Shown: piece after piece, positions 11,372 through 22,500 of the stretch
Numbering within the stretch: the stretch's first letter is position 1
How the letters are laid out: every line of letters begins with the position of its first letter
Assembly: GCA_023014335.1 (NCBI GenBank)
Contig: JAECYW010000008.1
Location: forward strand, 1,922,001-1,986,000
DNA: 64,000 nt
Direction of reading: 5' to 3'
Source of the DNA: Galerina marginata
Lineage: Eukaryota > Basidiomycota > Agaricomycetes > Agaricales > Galerinaceae
Made by a program: the position numbers and the translations under genes
Notes under the pieces: model-generated
Told to the model about the DNA's origin: nothing
The model's database searches: none
Seen by the model: the letters and a program-made list of their open reading frames with translations, nothing else

Positions 11372-11485
11372 TGGAGAGGCCAGCGGCAGCCGGAAGGTGA
11401 TGGTTTGGGTGAGGAATCCCCGAGTACATGCCGGGCTAGCTACGGATCTATCTAGTCACATGCCCGTGCCGAGCTCCCTACTCCA
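11372..11485 (-). repeat. 3' LTR of the Ty3/gypsy element
   Basis: This 114-bp copy is identical to 17535-17648 except for one base (TCACATGCC here, TCACGTGCC in the other). The last codons of pol, including its stop at 11478-11480, lie inside this LTR. The adjacent internal DNA (minus strand AGGAGGGGGGCAGA) is the likely polypurine tract and is also coding. Confidence 0.92.
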
Positions 11486-14400
11486 TCTGCCCCCCTCCTG
11501 TTTGGCGACGTCCTCGTCGTCTCTGTGCTACTCTGGCTCCTATGCCGCTTTCCTCCCAATCACTCTCATCCTCGTCCTCCTCTCTTTCTTCACCCTCAAC
11601 TCCACTTTGTTCATCGTTGATCTTGTCTGATCTGATGTTTTCAGTGTGATCTTGTTCCCCATCTGGTGTGATCACTTCGGTTTCTTCGACAACTTCACCT
11701 GACTCCTCATCCCCGTTTGTGTCCTTTTGGGAGTGGTTTTGGACGTCAGCTTCCCTTGTCATGAATTCCTTCTGTTCTGTTGCAAGTTCAGTGCCGTCTC
11801 GAGGTATGAATTCTCGCAATCGTCTTGCGTTGAACTCTCCATCTAATGGCTTTCCATCCAGTGCTTCGAGCTTGTAGGAGTTGAGCATGCGCTCGGAAAC
11901 CCTATATGGTCCAGTCCACATTGGTTGAAGTTTTCTGGCTGTGCTGAGAGTGTTAGCAAGGTCATTTCGATAGGTTTGAACTAGTTGCCCCCTTTCAAAT
12001 GTGTTAACACCTCCTTTCTTCAGCACTTTCCTGTCGAAGGCTGCCTTTCTGTTCAGTGCATGCCTGACTGCTTTGGAATACCCATCCACATGCTGTTGGG
12101 CTGTGTATGCCATGTGTGTGTCGATGTCTGCTGGCGCTATGAGTGAGGTGCTGGCTTCTATCGGCGTTGCTTTTGTGTTTACTACAAGGCCGAGCAGAAT
12201 TTCCTTTGGTCGGAATTTGAGGGCTGGGAGGATTCTCCAGTTGAGTATTCGGATTGCATCATCAAAGTGATCTGGCCATGATTTGGGTAGATCCGTCCAG
12301 ACCATTGCCCGCCATCCATCCTCTCCAATCTCGGGGGCACACAACCTTGCCAGTACATAGAGGAGGATTTTGTTAGTGCCTTCAACAAGGCCGTTGATCC
12401 AAGGTGAGTACGGCGCTACCACGTGGTGTTTGCTTCCCCATTTTTCGCAGAATTCGTTGACCTCATTGTTTTTGAAGTGTTTTCCTCCGTCCGTCATGAA
12501 TGTTTCGGCAGGGGCAAAGTTATGGAATATGTCGGTAAGTGATTTGATTGTCGTTTTTCCGGTGCCTGCGGTTTTGAACTTGTAACCCCAGACATGTTGC
12601 GAACAGGTGTCGAGGTAAAGCCCTACGGTGTGGAAACCGCCCTTGCCTATCGGAAGTGACAGATAGTCTCCCACAATGAGTTCGAAGGGGTGGCGACGGG
12701 TGATTGGTTGGAGTAAAGCGTTAAGGTGTGTGTTTCCGAAGTTCTTGCACCGTGCGCAGTCTGAGATTGCCTTTACTATAGATTGGTCGAGCTTTGGGCT
12801 GTGGATTTTGTCGAGAAGGGCAATTTTTACAAGGTCTCGGTGGAAATGGCCTCCATTCTCGTGTTCCTGTTGTGCTAACATCACGGCCTCCTTTTGTGTG
12901 ACACACTCCCGGCGTGTAATGGCCCTTGTTGGTGTTCCGCCGCCCATGTACCACAGCTTTCCATTATCAATCATGTAGTTAGTTGCACGGTGCTGTGCCC
13001 GCTTGCGCTCGCGAAGTCCCAGACCACTGTTAATCCCTTCGAGAGCTTCGATGACGCTCTTGAAGATAGGTTCGTCTTTGAAGTGTTCCAGTAGTGTTGT
13101 CGCCTCTGGTGCAATTGATACGTGGTCAACGTCAAACACAAGGCCTGCACCTGCCTCCCAGTCTGGGCTGACCGTCCAGTTGCTCCCATCCTTGTCGTTC
13201 TTTGGTGTGTTTTCATACTGTCGGCTTAGACCGTCTGCAATATTAGTGACTCCTGGTACGTGTCTGACATCCACAATGTTGTGTGCCAAAACTCCATCTC
13301 GCCACCTTGCATGCGTGGCTGATAGTTTGTCATTCATTAGGACATCTCGGAGCGCTTGACAGTCGGTCTCAACTTCTACGGGGTACCCATAAACGACATC
13401 TGAGAATTTGTCAAAGGAGAATTTCAGTGCGGCAAATTCAAGAAGAAAGGGTTTGTACTTCTCTTTGGAGGATGAGGTTCGTTTTGATGCAAATGCTATT
13501 GGGTGTAGACGTTTGACGACCTTTCCACCTGGCAAAGTAGTTTCAATTCGTTGTGCAAGGACTCCTGCGAATGCATCTTTACAGCCATCTGTGGTTAGTA
13601 TGAAAGGTGTGCCATTGTATTTTGGGGCTGAGAGAACTGGTTCTGATATGAGACGAGCTTTTAGAGACAGGAATGTTTTGGTGTGTTCTTGGGTCCAGAT
13701 GTCGGCCAGCTTATATGCTCTCATTATCCTCTGATAACCTTGTTTTTTGGTGCCTGCTGGTATAGGTACTTGGCGTAGAATGTTTCGTAGTGGAGCCTCC
13801 AGTTGTGCGTATCCCTTAATAAGGTCACAGAAATAGCTTGTTAAACCCAGGAAACCTTCTAGATGTGATGCATCTGTGGGTATTGGCCAGTCGACAATTG
13901 CTGTCAGCTTGCTCGAGTCTGGGCTCACCCCGTTAGGTCCAACCTGTGCACCTGCAAATACAGCCTCACTCATGAATAAGCGAAGCTTGCTGGGGGAAAG
14001 AGACATTTCCTCTCTGCGAACTCTCTCGAGCAATATCCGTAATTTGGCCAACCCCTCCTCAAATGAGTCAGATCCCATTCCGCCATCATCAACAAATAGC
14101 TCAAGGATTGCTTGTGCGATAAGGTCATGGAACCTTTCTGCTGTGACATGTCCGAACTCGGATGGTCCTCCTGTAACACCAAATGGCATGCGTTCATAAG
14201 CAAAGTATCCTCTTCCTTCAAAGTAGAATACAATGTATGGTTGTGAGTCTGGGTGGACTGCTATTCCATAGAAGCCTGCTGCGAAATCAAAGACATGTAG
14301 GTATCGGTGTCCAGATAGGCGGAGTTGTTTTGCACGTATATTGCCCTGTGGCATTGGAGCAATTTCTGTGACTTTATTGATCCCGCTGAAATCCTGACAT

Positions 14401-15785
14401 AGGCGCCATTTCTTTGGTTTATTTGGAGTATTGGGCAGTTGGTCTGGTTCTCGAGAGGGCCGCGTTTCCATGTCAAATTCACTTGGAAGGCCATATTTGA
14501 TGCATTGCTCATTGACGCGGTGCTTAAGCTCGTCGAGCGTCAGTCCTTCACCATCATGTGCCTTTTGTGCGAGTACTGTTTGTGCGACGAAGCGAACATC
14601 TCGTGGGTGGATTTGACGGATGATTCCTGCCTCGAGCATTTCATCGACTTTTGCCTCCATGAATGCCCGTTGATCTGGATTGTATGACCTGGGTGGTATT
14701 TTGGTTCGAAATGTTGTGCCTTCTGGAATATTCAACTTGTGAACTGCACCTGGAATGGCATTGACCTCTTTGATTGAGAGTGCAAAGCAATCCGCAAATT
14801 CGGTGAGTAGCTCTTGTACCGTTTTACGCTGTTCTTCTGTGATATCAGGCCCGATAGTCACCTCCTGCAGTATCCGGGCAACTCGTTCTGGCTTCTGTGG
14901 TTGGGTTTTTCTTGTTAGAATAGACTCTGAGTTAGAGCTTTCCCCTCCTGTGAAATAGACAGGCTGTGCATGGTCTTCTGGTGGCAACCCTTCATTTCTG
15001 GAGTGCTCCTGTTGATTAATGACCAGTTCTGTTATGGAAATGTCAATCTGCTTGTCTTCTGAGGATTGTGGGACTGCCCTTGGGGGGGGTTTTGCCTCCA
15101 AACCCCCCATATATGTAGCTACTTGCTTGACATCCAGCGTTAGGTTTACACCAATTATGTTGTCGCTAAGTTTTGGTTGCTTGATTTCATTGTGGAGGAT
15201 TGTGATATTACCACCCAGTCTGTCCGCAATCGTGACTGTATCTGTCAAGAAATCCTGCTGTGCTCGGAAGAGGTGTAGTAATGGTTTTCCAAGTAGGAAT
15301 GCCCAGCCACCTTTGCTGTCAAAAACCTCGAACTCGCCTTCGACTTCCACCTTTCCTAGTGTCATTCTTCCTCTCCAGACTGCCTTGGATGGGACTATGT
15401 CACCATTTGCCATCCGCAGACGCTTCTTGGACTCCCTCCATGTTCCTAACCTGTGTTTAACTTGCTTGAATATGGACCAGCACATTGCTGCTACCATTGC
15501 TGCGCCGTCAAACAAGGCTGAGACGCGAACAATCTCTCCTTTGGGTCCATTAATCTTAAGGGTGTGTTTAAATGGCACCTCATCATCCCCACGTGTCACC
15601 ACCTCATGTCCCACCGCGTACAGGTTAATCAGGTCGTTATTTGCCGAAACGGTATTTACATCGAGACCGCCAGTGGTTACTTCTTCCAGCTCGACAACTT
15701 CTTCCTCATCGACTTCTTCTATCTGCGACGATTCCTGGGCCACCGGCTTGTCATCTAATATGCTGGTGGCCCTTCTCCATTTCCC
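11478..15785 (-). CDS. pol: Ty3/gypsy pol polyprotein (protease, RT, RNase H, integrase)
   Basis: An uninterrupted frame of about 1430 codons, entered by -1 frameshifting from gag rather than from its own ATG: the first in-frame candidate near 15743 is GTG, and the frame is open back past the frameshift site. In order: an aspartic protease with LFDGAAMV (Gly where many families have Ser/Thr), reverse transcriptase with VFDFAAGFYGI and the FVDDGGM active-site box, and RNase H beginning TTDGCKDAFAGVL. Integrase has a zinc-binding HENGGHFHRD..CARCKN region and D,D,E residues in VGDYLSL, MTDGGKHF and PWINGLVEGTN. A C-terminal GPYRVSERM module precedes a long acidic tail. Intact pol with near-identical LTRs suggests a recently active element. 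Confidence 0.92.
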   Translation of the reverse strand, partial: GKWRRATSILDDKPVAQESSQIEEVDEEEVVELEEVTTGGLDVNTVSANNDLINLYAVGHEVVTRGDDEVPFKHTLKINGPKGEIVRVSALFDGAAMVAAMCWSIFKQVKHRLGTWRESKKRLRMANGDIVPSKAVWRGRMTLGKVEVEGEFEVFDSKGGWAFLLGKPLLHLFRAQQDFLTDTVTIADRLGGNITILHNEIKQPKLSDNIIGVNLTLDVKQVATYMGGLEAKPPPRAVPQSSEDKQIDISITELVINQQEHSRNEGLPPEDHAQPVYFTGGESSNSESILTRKTQPQKPERVARILQEVTIGPDITEEQRKTVQELLTEFADCFALSIKEVNAIPGAVHKLNIPEGTTFRTKIPPRSYNPDQRAFMEAKVDEMLEAGIIRQIHPRDVRFVAQTVLAQKAHDGEGLTLDELKHRVNEQCIKYGLPSEFDMETRPSREPDQLPNTPNKPKKWRLCQDFSGINKVTEIAPMPQGNIRAKQLRLSGHRYLHVFDFAAGFYGIAVHPDSQPYIVFYFEGRGYFAYERMPFGVTGGPSEFGHVTAERFHDLIAQAILELFVDDGGMGSDSFEEGLAKLRILLERVRREEMSLSPSKLRLFMSEAVFAGAQVGPNGVSPDSSKLTAIVDWPIPTDASHLEGFLGLTSYFCDLIKGYAQLEAPLRNILRQVPIPAGTKKQGYQRIMRAYKLADIWTQEHTKTFLSLKARLISEPVLSAPKYNGTPFILTTDGCKDAFAGVLAQRIETTLPGGKVVKRLHPIAFASKRTSSSKEKYKPFLLEFAALKFSFDKFSDVVYGYPVEVETDCQALRDVLMNDKLSATHARWRDGVLAHNIVDVRHVPGVTNIADGLSRQYENTPKNDKDGSNWTVSPDWEAGAGLVFDVDHVSIAPEATTLLEHFKDEPIFKSVIEALEGINSGLGLRERKRAQHRATNYMIDNGKLWYMGGGTPTRAITRRECVTQKEAVMLAQQEHENGGHFHRDLVKIALLDKIHSPKLDQSIVKAISDCARCKNFGNTHLNALLQPITRRHPFELIVGDYLSLPIGKGGFHTVGLYLDTCSQHVWGYKFKTAGTGKTTIKSLTDIFHNFAPAETFMTDGGKHFKNNEVNEFCEKWGSKHHVVAPYSPWINGLVEGTNKILLYVLARLCAPEIGEDGWRAMVWTDLPKSWPDHFDDAIRILNWRILPALKFRPKEILLGLVVNTKATPIEASTSLIAPADIDTHMAYTAQQHVDGYSKAVRHALNRKAAFDRKVLKKGGVNTFERGQLVQTYRNDLANTLSTARKLQPMWTGPYRVSERMLNSYKLEALDGKPLDGEFNARRLREFIPRDGTELATEQKEFMTREADVQNHSQKDTNGDEESGEVVEETEVITPDGEQDHTENIRSDKINDEQSGVEGEEREEDEDESDWEESGIGARVAQRRRGRRQTGGGQME
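15737..15785 (-). promoter_or_regulatory. -1 ribosomal frameshift signal between gag and pol
   Basis: On the minus strand the heptamer GGGAAAT (plus 15779-15785) lies in phase with gag as G GGA AAT, the X XXY YYZ pattern of -1 frameshift sites. A 6-nt spacer follows. Then comes a perfect 8-bp GC-rich stem, GGGCCACC (plus 15765-15772) pairing with GGTGGCCC (plus 15737-15744), around a 20-nt loop that contains the gag stop codon. Pol is in the -1 frame relative to gag and is open from the heptamer onward. The site is expected to set the Gag to Gag-Pol ratio. A pseudoknot is possible but was not modelled. Confidence 0.85.
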
Positions 15786-17365
15786 TGCTGCCGAAAGTAC
15801 GTAGTTGGAGCATTGGCCCAGGCGAATTCATCTTCCTCGACAGCGACGTGGTTTACTTGGGCGGGTTGACGACGAGGAATAAGGATTGACCCACATATCG
15901 CGCGGAAATTTCCTTCGAGGGTTGGTACTTTGTTCATTTCGGCGCAGTCACGACCTAGGTGGCCCGTTTTACCACATCCGTAGCATTCACCAGTACCTGG
16001 TTCAGCTCCTCCAGGGCGAAGCGGAAAGCCTGTGTATTTGGATGGTGCATTGTCGCCATTACTCTGTTTCCAGGATCTCATTTGCTCGCGATATGTTGCT
16101 ATCCCTTGTGGCGTTGGTGGTTGGATAGGGTAACGGGCGATGCTCGCTCTGAGGGCCGCTTTCTCGTCTTCTGTCGGTGGTGGTCGTGGTGGGCGTGAAG
16201 AGTTGGGAAGGCCATTGAAGGCGTTGTTGGGTGTCCCATGTGGCGCCACGAAAAGATTGCCTTGGCCGCCGTTATTGCCTGTGAAGGGGTTGGAAACGTT
16301 GGCGTGTGGGGCCAGGGGCTGGGAGATAGTTGTTCTTGTCATTTGTTCACGGATGGCTTTCGTTGGCGATGCTTGAGTATTTGTGGTGGTGCGTCGATTA
16401 AGGATGTCGAGCTGCGTTTGGAACTTCAAAGATTCGGCGGCCCTTTCCTTGTACTTACGTACCCCTTCTTTGATGTGGCTCAGGTCGACATTCTTGATAG
16501 CGGTGGCGAACGTCTTCCAATCAGCCTGCGTTTCGGAGATTTTTTCGCGTAGGACCTCGGGCAATTCATCACGTACATTGAATATCCCGCTTGCTGTCGT
16601 CTCGATCTTGGCCTGCTTTGCGAGATCCAGAATTTTCTCTGCGAAGATGACGTGGGTGTATACATCTTGGCCCTTGTATTTCTCTGTTCGCCCTAAATCC
16701 TCTGTCTTGATCCTTATTCCTGCTAGCTCCCTCTCCAGTTCCGTCTGTGTTTTCTTTGCCTTCTCCACGTTTGGGAAGCGTAGTTTGAATGCTGTCTCGA
16801 ATTCGGTGTACTTAGACTTTGGGGTGGCAGCTTCGTTGTACCAGTCTTCCGCGGGTGAGTCAGTCTTCAGCCAGTTGCCGATGGTTGAGATCCGGGTCTC
16901 GTCGGTAAGAGCAGTGCCTGTGATCATAAGGTGGCGGTTAATCGACTTCAGGAACTCTGTAGGTTGAACTTTGTCGTCCTGTGTTCCGGAAAACTCCTGG
17001 ATGTCCAGTAGTTGAGTCATGACTGGTCGGCGCAGGGGAGTTGGTACTGTCGGTTTTGGTGAGGGTGGCACCGGTGTGTTTGTTGGTGGTGGTGGTACTG
17101 TCTCCTCTGGCTCTGGGGGTGGTATAAGGCTCTGCTCTGAGGGGATCCAAATGGTACTGAGGGGTTTAGGGAGGAGAATTCGTCGTCTGTAGATGGTAAG
17201 GAGGATAGTGATGATATGGACGACGGTGAGCTGCGCGTTTGTGACGTGGCTGTGGTTGCGGGTACGATGGTGCCTGCTCGTGGACGTGATATCCACTGCC
17301 CACCAGTGTCGCGAGGTTGACCTCTCCACTTTTTGTTGGATGCCAGGATGTTGGGGCGCGGGCAC
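15755..17365 (-). CDS. gag: Ty3/gypsy gag polyprotein with CCHC zinc knuckle
   Basis: The Gag core starts clearly at an ATG at 17019 (MTQLLDIQEFSG). It continues through a helical capsid-like region to a C-terminal zinc knuckle of the form C-x2-C-x4-H-x4-C (CYGCGKTGHLGRDC), and stops at 15755-15757. It packages the element's RNA in virus-like particles. The frame is open upstream of 17019 as far as about 17443 but has no ATG there. Another minus frame (17460 down to 17017) begins with an ATG and is Ser/Pro-rich, so the natural N-terminus may be reached through a small frame break near 17120-17150. The start is therefore uncertain. Confidence 0.85.
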   Translation of the reverse strand: MPAPQHPGIQQKVERSTSRHWWAVDITSTSRHHRTRNHSHVTNAQLTVVHIITILLTIYRRRILLPKPLSTIWIPSEQSLIPPPEPEETVPPPPTNTPVPPSPKPTVPTPLRRPVMTQLLDIQEFSGTQDDKVQPTEFLKSINRHLMITGTALTDETRISTIGNWLKTDSPAEDWYNEAATPKSKYTEFETAFKLRFPNVEKAKKTQTELERELAGIRIKTEDLGRTEKYKGQDVYTHVIFAEKILDLAKQAKIETTASGIFNVRDELPEVLREKISETQADWKTFATAIKNVDLSHIKEGVRKYKERAAESLKFQTQLDILNRRTTTNTQASPTKAIREQMTRTTISQPLAPHANVSNPFTGNNGGQGNLFVAPHGTPNNAFNGLPNSSRPPRPPPTEDEKAALRASIARYPIQPPTPQGIATYREQMRSWKQSNGDNAPSKYTGFPLRPGGAEPGTGECYGCGKTGHLGRDCAEMNKVPTLEGNFRAICGSILIPRRQPAQVNHVAVEEDEFAWANAPTTYFRQQGNGEGPPAY

Positions 17366-17534
17366 GATGAGACCACGTTGTGCTTGTTGGATGGTTCGAC
17401 GTAAACTCGGGTACGATATGACTCGAAAACTTGGACGCAGGACTCAAGGGGAAGACTCAAGACTCAAGACTCAAAGTTCAGCGCATAAGACTCAAAGATG
17501 TGTTATAGCTCGAAGCACACTCTCATCACCACGA

Positions 17535-17648
17535 TGGAGAGGCCAGCGGCAGCCGGAAGGTGATGGTTTGGGTGAGGAATCCCCGAGTACATGCCGGGCT
17601 AGCTACGGATCTATCTAGTCACGTGCCCGTGCCGAGCTCCCTACTCCA
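17535..17648 (-). repeat. 5' LTR of the Ty3/gypsy element
   Basis: This 114-bp direct copy of 11372-11485 is upstream in element orientation and should carry the promoter. The internal DNA that follows on the minus strand begins TCGTGGTGATGAGAG, where a primer-binding site would be expected; I could not match it to a particular tRNA. Confidence 0.92.
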
Positions 17649-18225
17649 CTGTTAAAACCGGTTTTTCGTCGGTCCTCAGATTTTCGAAATATGGTAGACC
17701 GTTAACCGGACCGCAGTTAACGGTCTTCATCGGTCCTCGAGTTTTGCAGTCCTCATCGGTTTGGGTCCGGTTCGGTTACGGTCTTTTTGCGGCAATTTTG
17801 CGGTTCCGTAACCAGACTTCCAAACACTATTCACAAAGCAGACATGTTTTGGGCAAATGGCAGGGTAGGAGCCTGGTTTATAAATTAACACCATAGAGAC
17901 AGAATAAAGTCTGTGCAGACAGATGTGTCCCTCCAAGTTCTTCATTACTCTCCTTCCTTAGCCTGCCAATGTGCTGTGGCCTGTTTTCATGACCTGCTCT
18001 TGTTATTCTCATTCTCTTCAATGTTTTCTTGATGTTTCCATCCATCTTGTTGAGGCTCGGACCCTTCAAAGTAGCTCAGCTGATGTGCTGCTGTGAGTGG
18101 TATATTACAGGTTCAGAAGAATAGCTAAACCGAGGGATATGAATTTTCTACCATCAATCTTCTCCACAACTTTAAGAGGAACTACATGCAATGTTCAAAG
18201 AGGACTAGACTACAAAAGTTGGAGA
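17649..18225. other. CGGT-rich DNA, possible DNA-transposon end, no gene
   Basis: From 17655 to about 17815 the sequence is dense in variants of CGGT/ACCG (ACCGTTAACCGG, CGGTTACGG, GCGGTTCCGTAACC). It ends in a stretch whose minus strand reads TAGTGTTTGGAAGTCTGG. Subterminal short repeats next to a TAGTGTTTGG-like tip resemble hAT-type transposon ends; this is an inference and the opposite end was not found. From about 17830 to 18225 nothing is recognised; it is the 3' side of calmodulin. Confidence 0.35.
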
Positions 18226-19108
<883 letters not shown>

Positions 19109-19531
19109 GGTGTGGATTAAGGGAAAGTTGGGGACAAGACAGAGGTTTGAGACGTGCAACGACGGTATCAGGTCAGAGGGCACTGTGGTGATCGTCGCTG
19201 ATTCCCGCTATCTTGATTCTCCAATAGCACGTGAGACCAGCATATCTTATCTTATCTACACAGGCACTTGCCCGATTTGTAGTTGTTGGTTGATGGGTCA
19301 CGTCCTGTCGCGTCTCCCTTGAAGCTGAACGGTGGGCGGAGCTTCAGTTGAACGTTCTCCTTGTCCTACAACACCACTTGCACACCCATTGCTTTGGGCC
19401 CACAGAGGACCTCAGTTCTGTCGACGGGACGATATTCCGAAGCTCACCGCCGCGAATCTGATCTATATACCCCACCTGCTTTTCACCATATCATCTGAAT
19501 GAGCCCCCCTGTATCATCCTCGTAACAAATC
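19109..19531. promoter_or_regulatory. Shared promoter region of calmodulin and myosin II
   Basis: This 423-bp interval separates two divergent start codons, so it must contain both 5' UTRs and both promoters. No clear TATA box or repeated operator was identified, and no reading frame here is credible. Confidence 0.5.
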
Positions 19532-22500
19532 ATGCCAGCTCCTCGACTGTCTCAAAATGCCGAGGCGGCGAGAGCTGCGGCCCAGCAAGCTGAATTCAAT
19601 GAAAAGAAATGGGTCTGGGTTCCTGATATTAGGGAGGGTTACCTTGCAGGATGGGTGAACAATGAAGAAGAGGATGCTGCAGAGGTTATAATGGCGGCTG
19701 GAGGAGAGGTACTGCCTAATTACATTTTTTGGCTTAAGTCACCTAACATTTTTCTGTCAGTTTCGAAGAGTGCGCTTTGAGGAACTATTCAAGATGAACC
19801 CTCCCAAATTCGATCGTGTGGAAGATATTGCCGACCTTACTTTCCTTAATGAAGCAAGCGTCGTTCACAATCTCCGCCTGAGATATGGCTCCGGCCAGAT
19901 ATATGTGAGCTGTTTTCCCGATAGCCATTTTGAAAGTCTATCCTAAATCATCTTCAGACCTATTCTGGCCTTTTCCTGGTCGCGATAAACCCTTACCAAC
20001 ACTTACCCCTCTATTCCGATACCATTATACAACAGTACCGCGGTAAAAGGCGTGATGAGAACCCCCCTCATGTATTCGCAGTTGCTGAACGTGCATGGGT
20101 TAATATGGGCGACGAACGGGAGAATCAAAGTATTCTCATCACGTATGGTTTAATATTCATCAACCATTTTCCTCGCTAACAAGGCAGCAGAGGCGAATCT
20201 GGGGCTGGAAAGACTGAAAGCACGAAGAAGGTCATTCAGTATTTGGCTGCAATTGCAACAGACGTCCATCATCCAACAACCCCTTCACACTCGCGGTCAA
20301 ACACATTGTCATCTTCAAATGCCTTTTCGGCTTCTATGCCCACAATGGGACTCCCCCGTAGTCGTTCTATTCGCAAGGGCCATACTTTATCCCCATCTAT
20401 GACAGGGACCGGATCACATCTAACAGCCAAAGGTCGACTAGGTTTACTAGAACGCCAGATTCTGCAGGCAAATCCTATTTTAGAAGCATTTGGAAATGCT
20501 CAGACGCAGCGCAACAATAATTCTAGCCGGTTTGGAAAGTTTGTTCGAATTATGTTTGCCCCTGATGGCAGTATCGCTGGGGCAAATATCGACTGGTACC
20601 TCCTGGAGAAGAGCAGGGTTGTCTTCCGGAACGAGGCAGAGCGCAGCTTCCACGTCTTTTACCAATTGATGGCTGGAGGTGGGGCATTGAAGGGTGAGGA
20701 TGAATTCAGTGTTTAAGCCAACAATTATTGATATATCCTCAGACGAATTGCTTCTTGATGGAGAGGTTGAAGATTATGAATACCTGAACAAGAGCAGGAG
20801 AGAAGTTGATGGAGTAGATGACAAGGATGACTGGAATGCATTGAAGGTGATGATTGTCTTCCATTTGAGCCGATCATCTTGCTAACTTTCAGGTTCGAAG
20901 GCGGCCTTGGATGTCGTCGGCTTTGATCACTCAGAACAACTCGACCTTTTCCGCATCGTGGCAGCCATCCTTCACATCGGCAACATTACGGTGACATCAA
21001 CAAGGGCAGACGACGCAGTCATGCCCGACGCAGCACAAGCCGAACGCGTCTGCCACCTTCTTGGAATTCCCATTGCCGAATTCTCCCGCGCCGTGCTTCG
21101 ACCCCGAGCCCTTGCTGGTAGAGAATGGGTCACACAGGCTCGAACACGGCAGCAAGCTGTTGATGAACTCTCCGCCTTGTGCAAAACACTTTACGAGAAA
21201 TCATTTGGAGCCCTCGTTGAGCGGATCAATCGTGCCCTTGATAGGCCATCTTCGAAGGCGACTTTCATCGGGGTCCTTGACATTGCAGGTTTCGAAATAT
21301 TCGAAGTCAATGGCTACGAGCAACTCTTGATCAACTACACGAACGAGAAGCTCCAGCAATTCTTCAATCACCACATGTTTGTTCTCGAGCAGGAAGAGTA
21401 CGCCAGGGAAGGCATCCAATGGGACTATGTCAACTTTGGTCTGGATCTGCAGCCGACGATCGACTTGATCGAGTCAAGCGGAACCACCATCGGCATTCTC
21501 AGCTTCTTAGACGAAGAGTGCATCATGCCTAAAGCTGATGATCGTACTTTCACTAATAAACTCAACGCGATGTGGGCGATTCAAGGTGTCGAAGAAGATT
21601 CTCCCCACCCTGGAAAAACCAAGTACGAGCCTTCGAGGTTTGAACAAGGTTTCGTCATTCAGCACTATGCTGCCAAAGTCGAATATCGGACGGACGGCTG
21701 GCTTGAGAAAAACAAAGACCCCTTAAACGATAATCTCACTCGTGTACTTGCTGCCTCCTCAGAACGATATGTCGCCAGCCTCTTTTCTGATTTCGCCGAT
21801 CAACCCTCCGTTTCAAATGGTGCCCAGAATGCCTTTACCATAGGAAAGAAGCGTACTATGAAGAAAGGGGCTTTCCGGACGGTTGCCCAGCGACACAAGG
21901 AGCAGCTATCCAGCCTGATGCTGCAGCTTAGATCCACTCAACCTCACTTCGTGCGATGCATTGTCCCAAACGCTAATAAAAAGCCTGGCCGAATGGATGT
22001 TCCCCTGGTATTGGATCAGTTACGATGCAACGGTGTCCTGGAAGGAATAAGGATTGCTCGTCTTGGTTACCCAAATCGACTTCCTTTCGTCGAATTCCGT
22101 CAGCGCTATGAGATTCTCACTCCGGGGATCTTGCCTAAGGGCTATATGGATGGCCGGGAAGCCTGCCGGCGCATGGTTGCCGCGTTGGAACTTGACGATA
22201 TGATTTTCAAACTCGGTACTTCCAAAATCTTCTTCAAAGCAGGGGTGCTGGCAGAGTTGGAGGAACGCAGGGACACTCTTTTGTTCGACATATTTTCGAA
22301 GCTTCAAGCTGTTGCAAGGATGTGGAGTGCCAGGCGGCAGATCAAGAAGATTCTCAATCGTGCGACGGCCATTCGAACGATCCAACGCAATGCGAGAGTC
22401 TATGGAGACCTGCGGGAATGGCCCTGGTGGCAACTATATACAAAGGTACGCTTCGTTTAATCCGTTCTGAACTTGATAGGAACTATTTGCCTTACCAAGG

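Larger units (their letters stand above)
11372..17648 (-). mobile_element. Ty3/gypsy LTR retrotransposon, 6277 bp
   Basis: The element is bounded by 114-bp direct LTRs beginning TGGAG and ending CTCCA on the plus strand. CTGT occurs immediately outside both ends (11368-11371 and 17649-17652), consistent with a short target duplication. In its own orientation it reads gag (zinc knuckle), then protease, reverse transcriptase, RNase H and integrase; this order with integrase last defines Ty3/gypsy. A purine-rich tract next to the 3' LTR serves as the likely polypurine tract. The LTRs differ at one base, pointing to a recent insertion. No chromodomain was recognised at the integrase C-terminus, which ends in an acidic tail. 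Confidence 0.93.

Noticed and set aside
15019..15804. 261-codon plus-strand frame within the retrotransposon
   Set aside because: It is fully antisense to gag-pol and its product is a Ser/Thr/Pro-rich mirror with no motif; the minus-strand polyprotein is clearly real.
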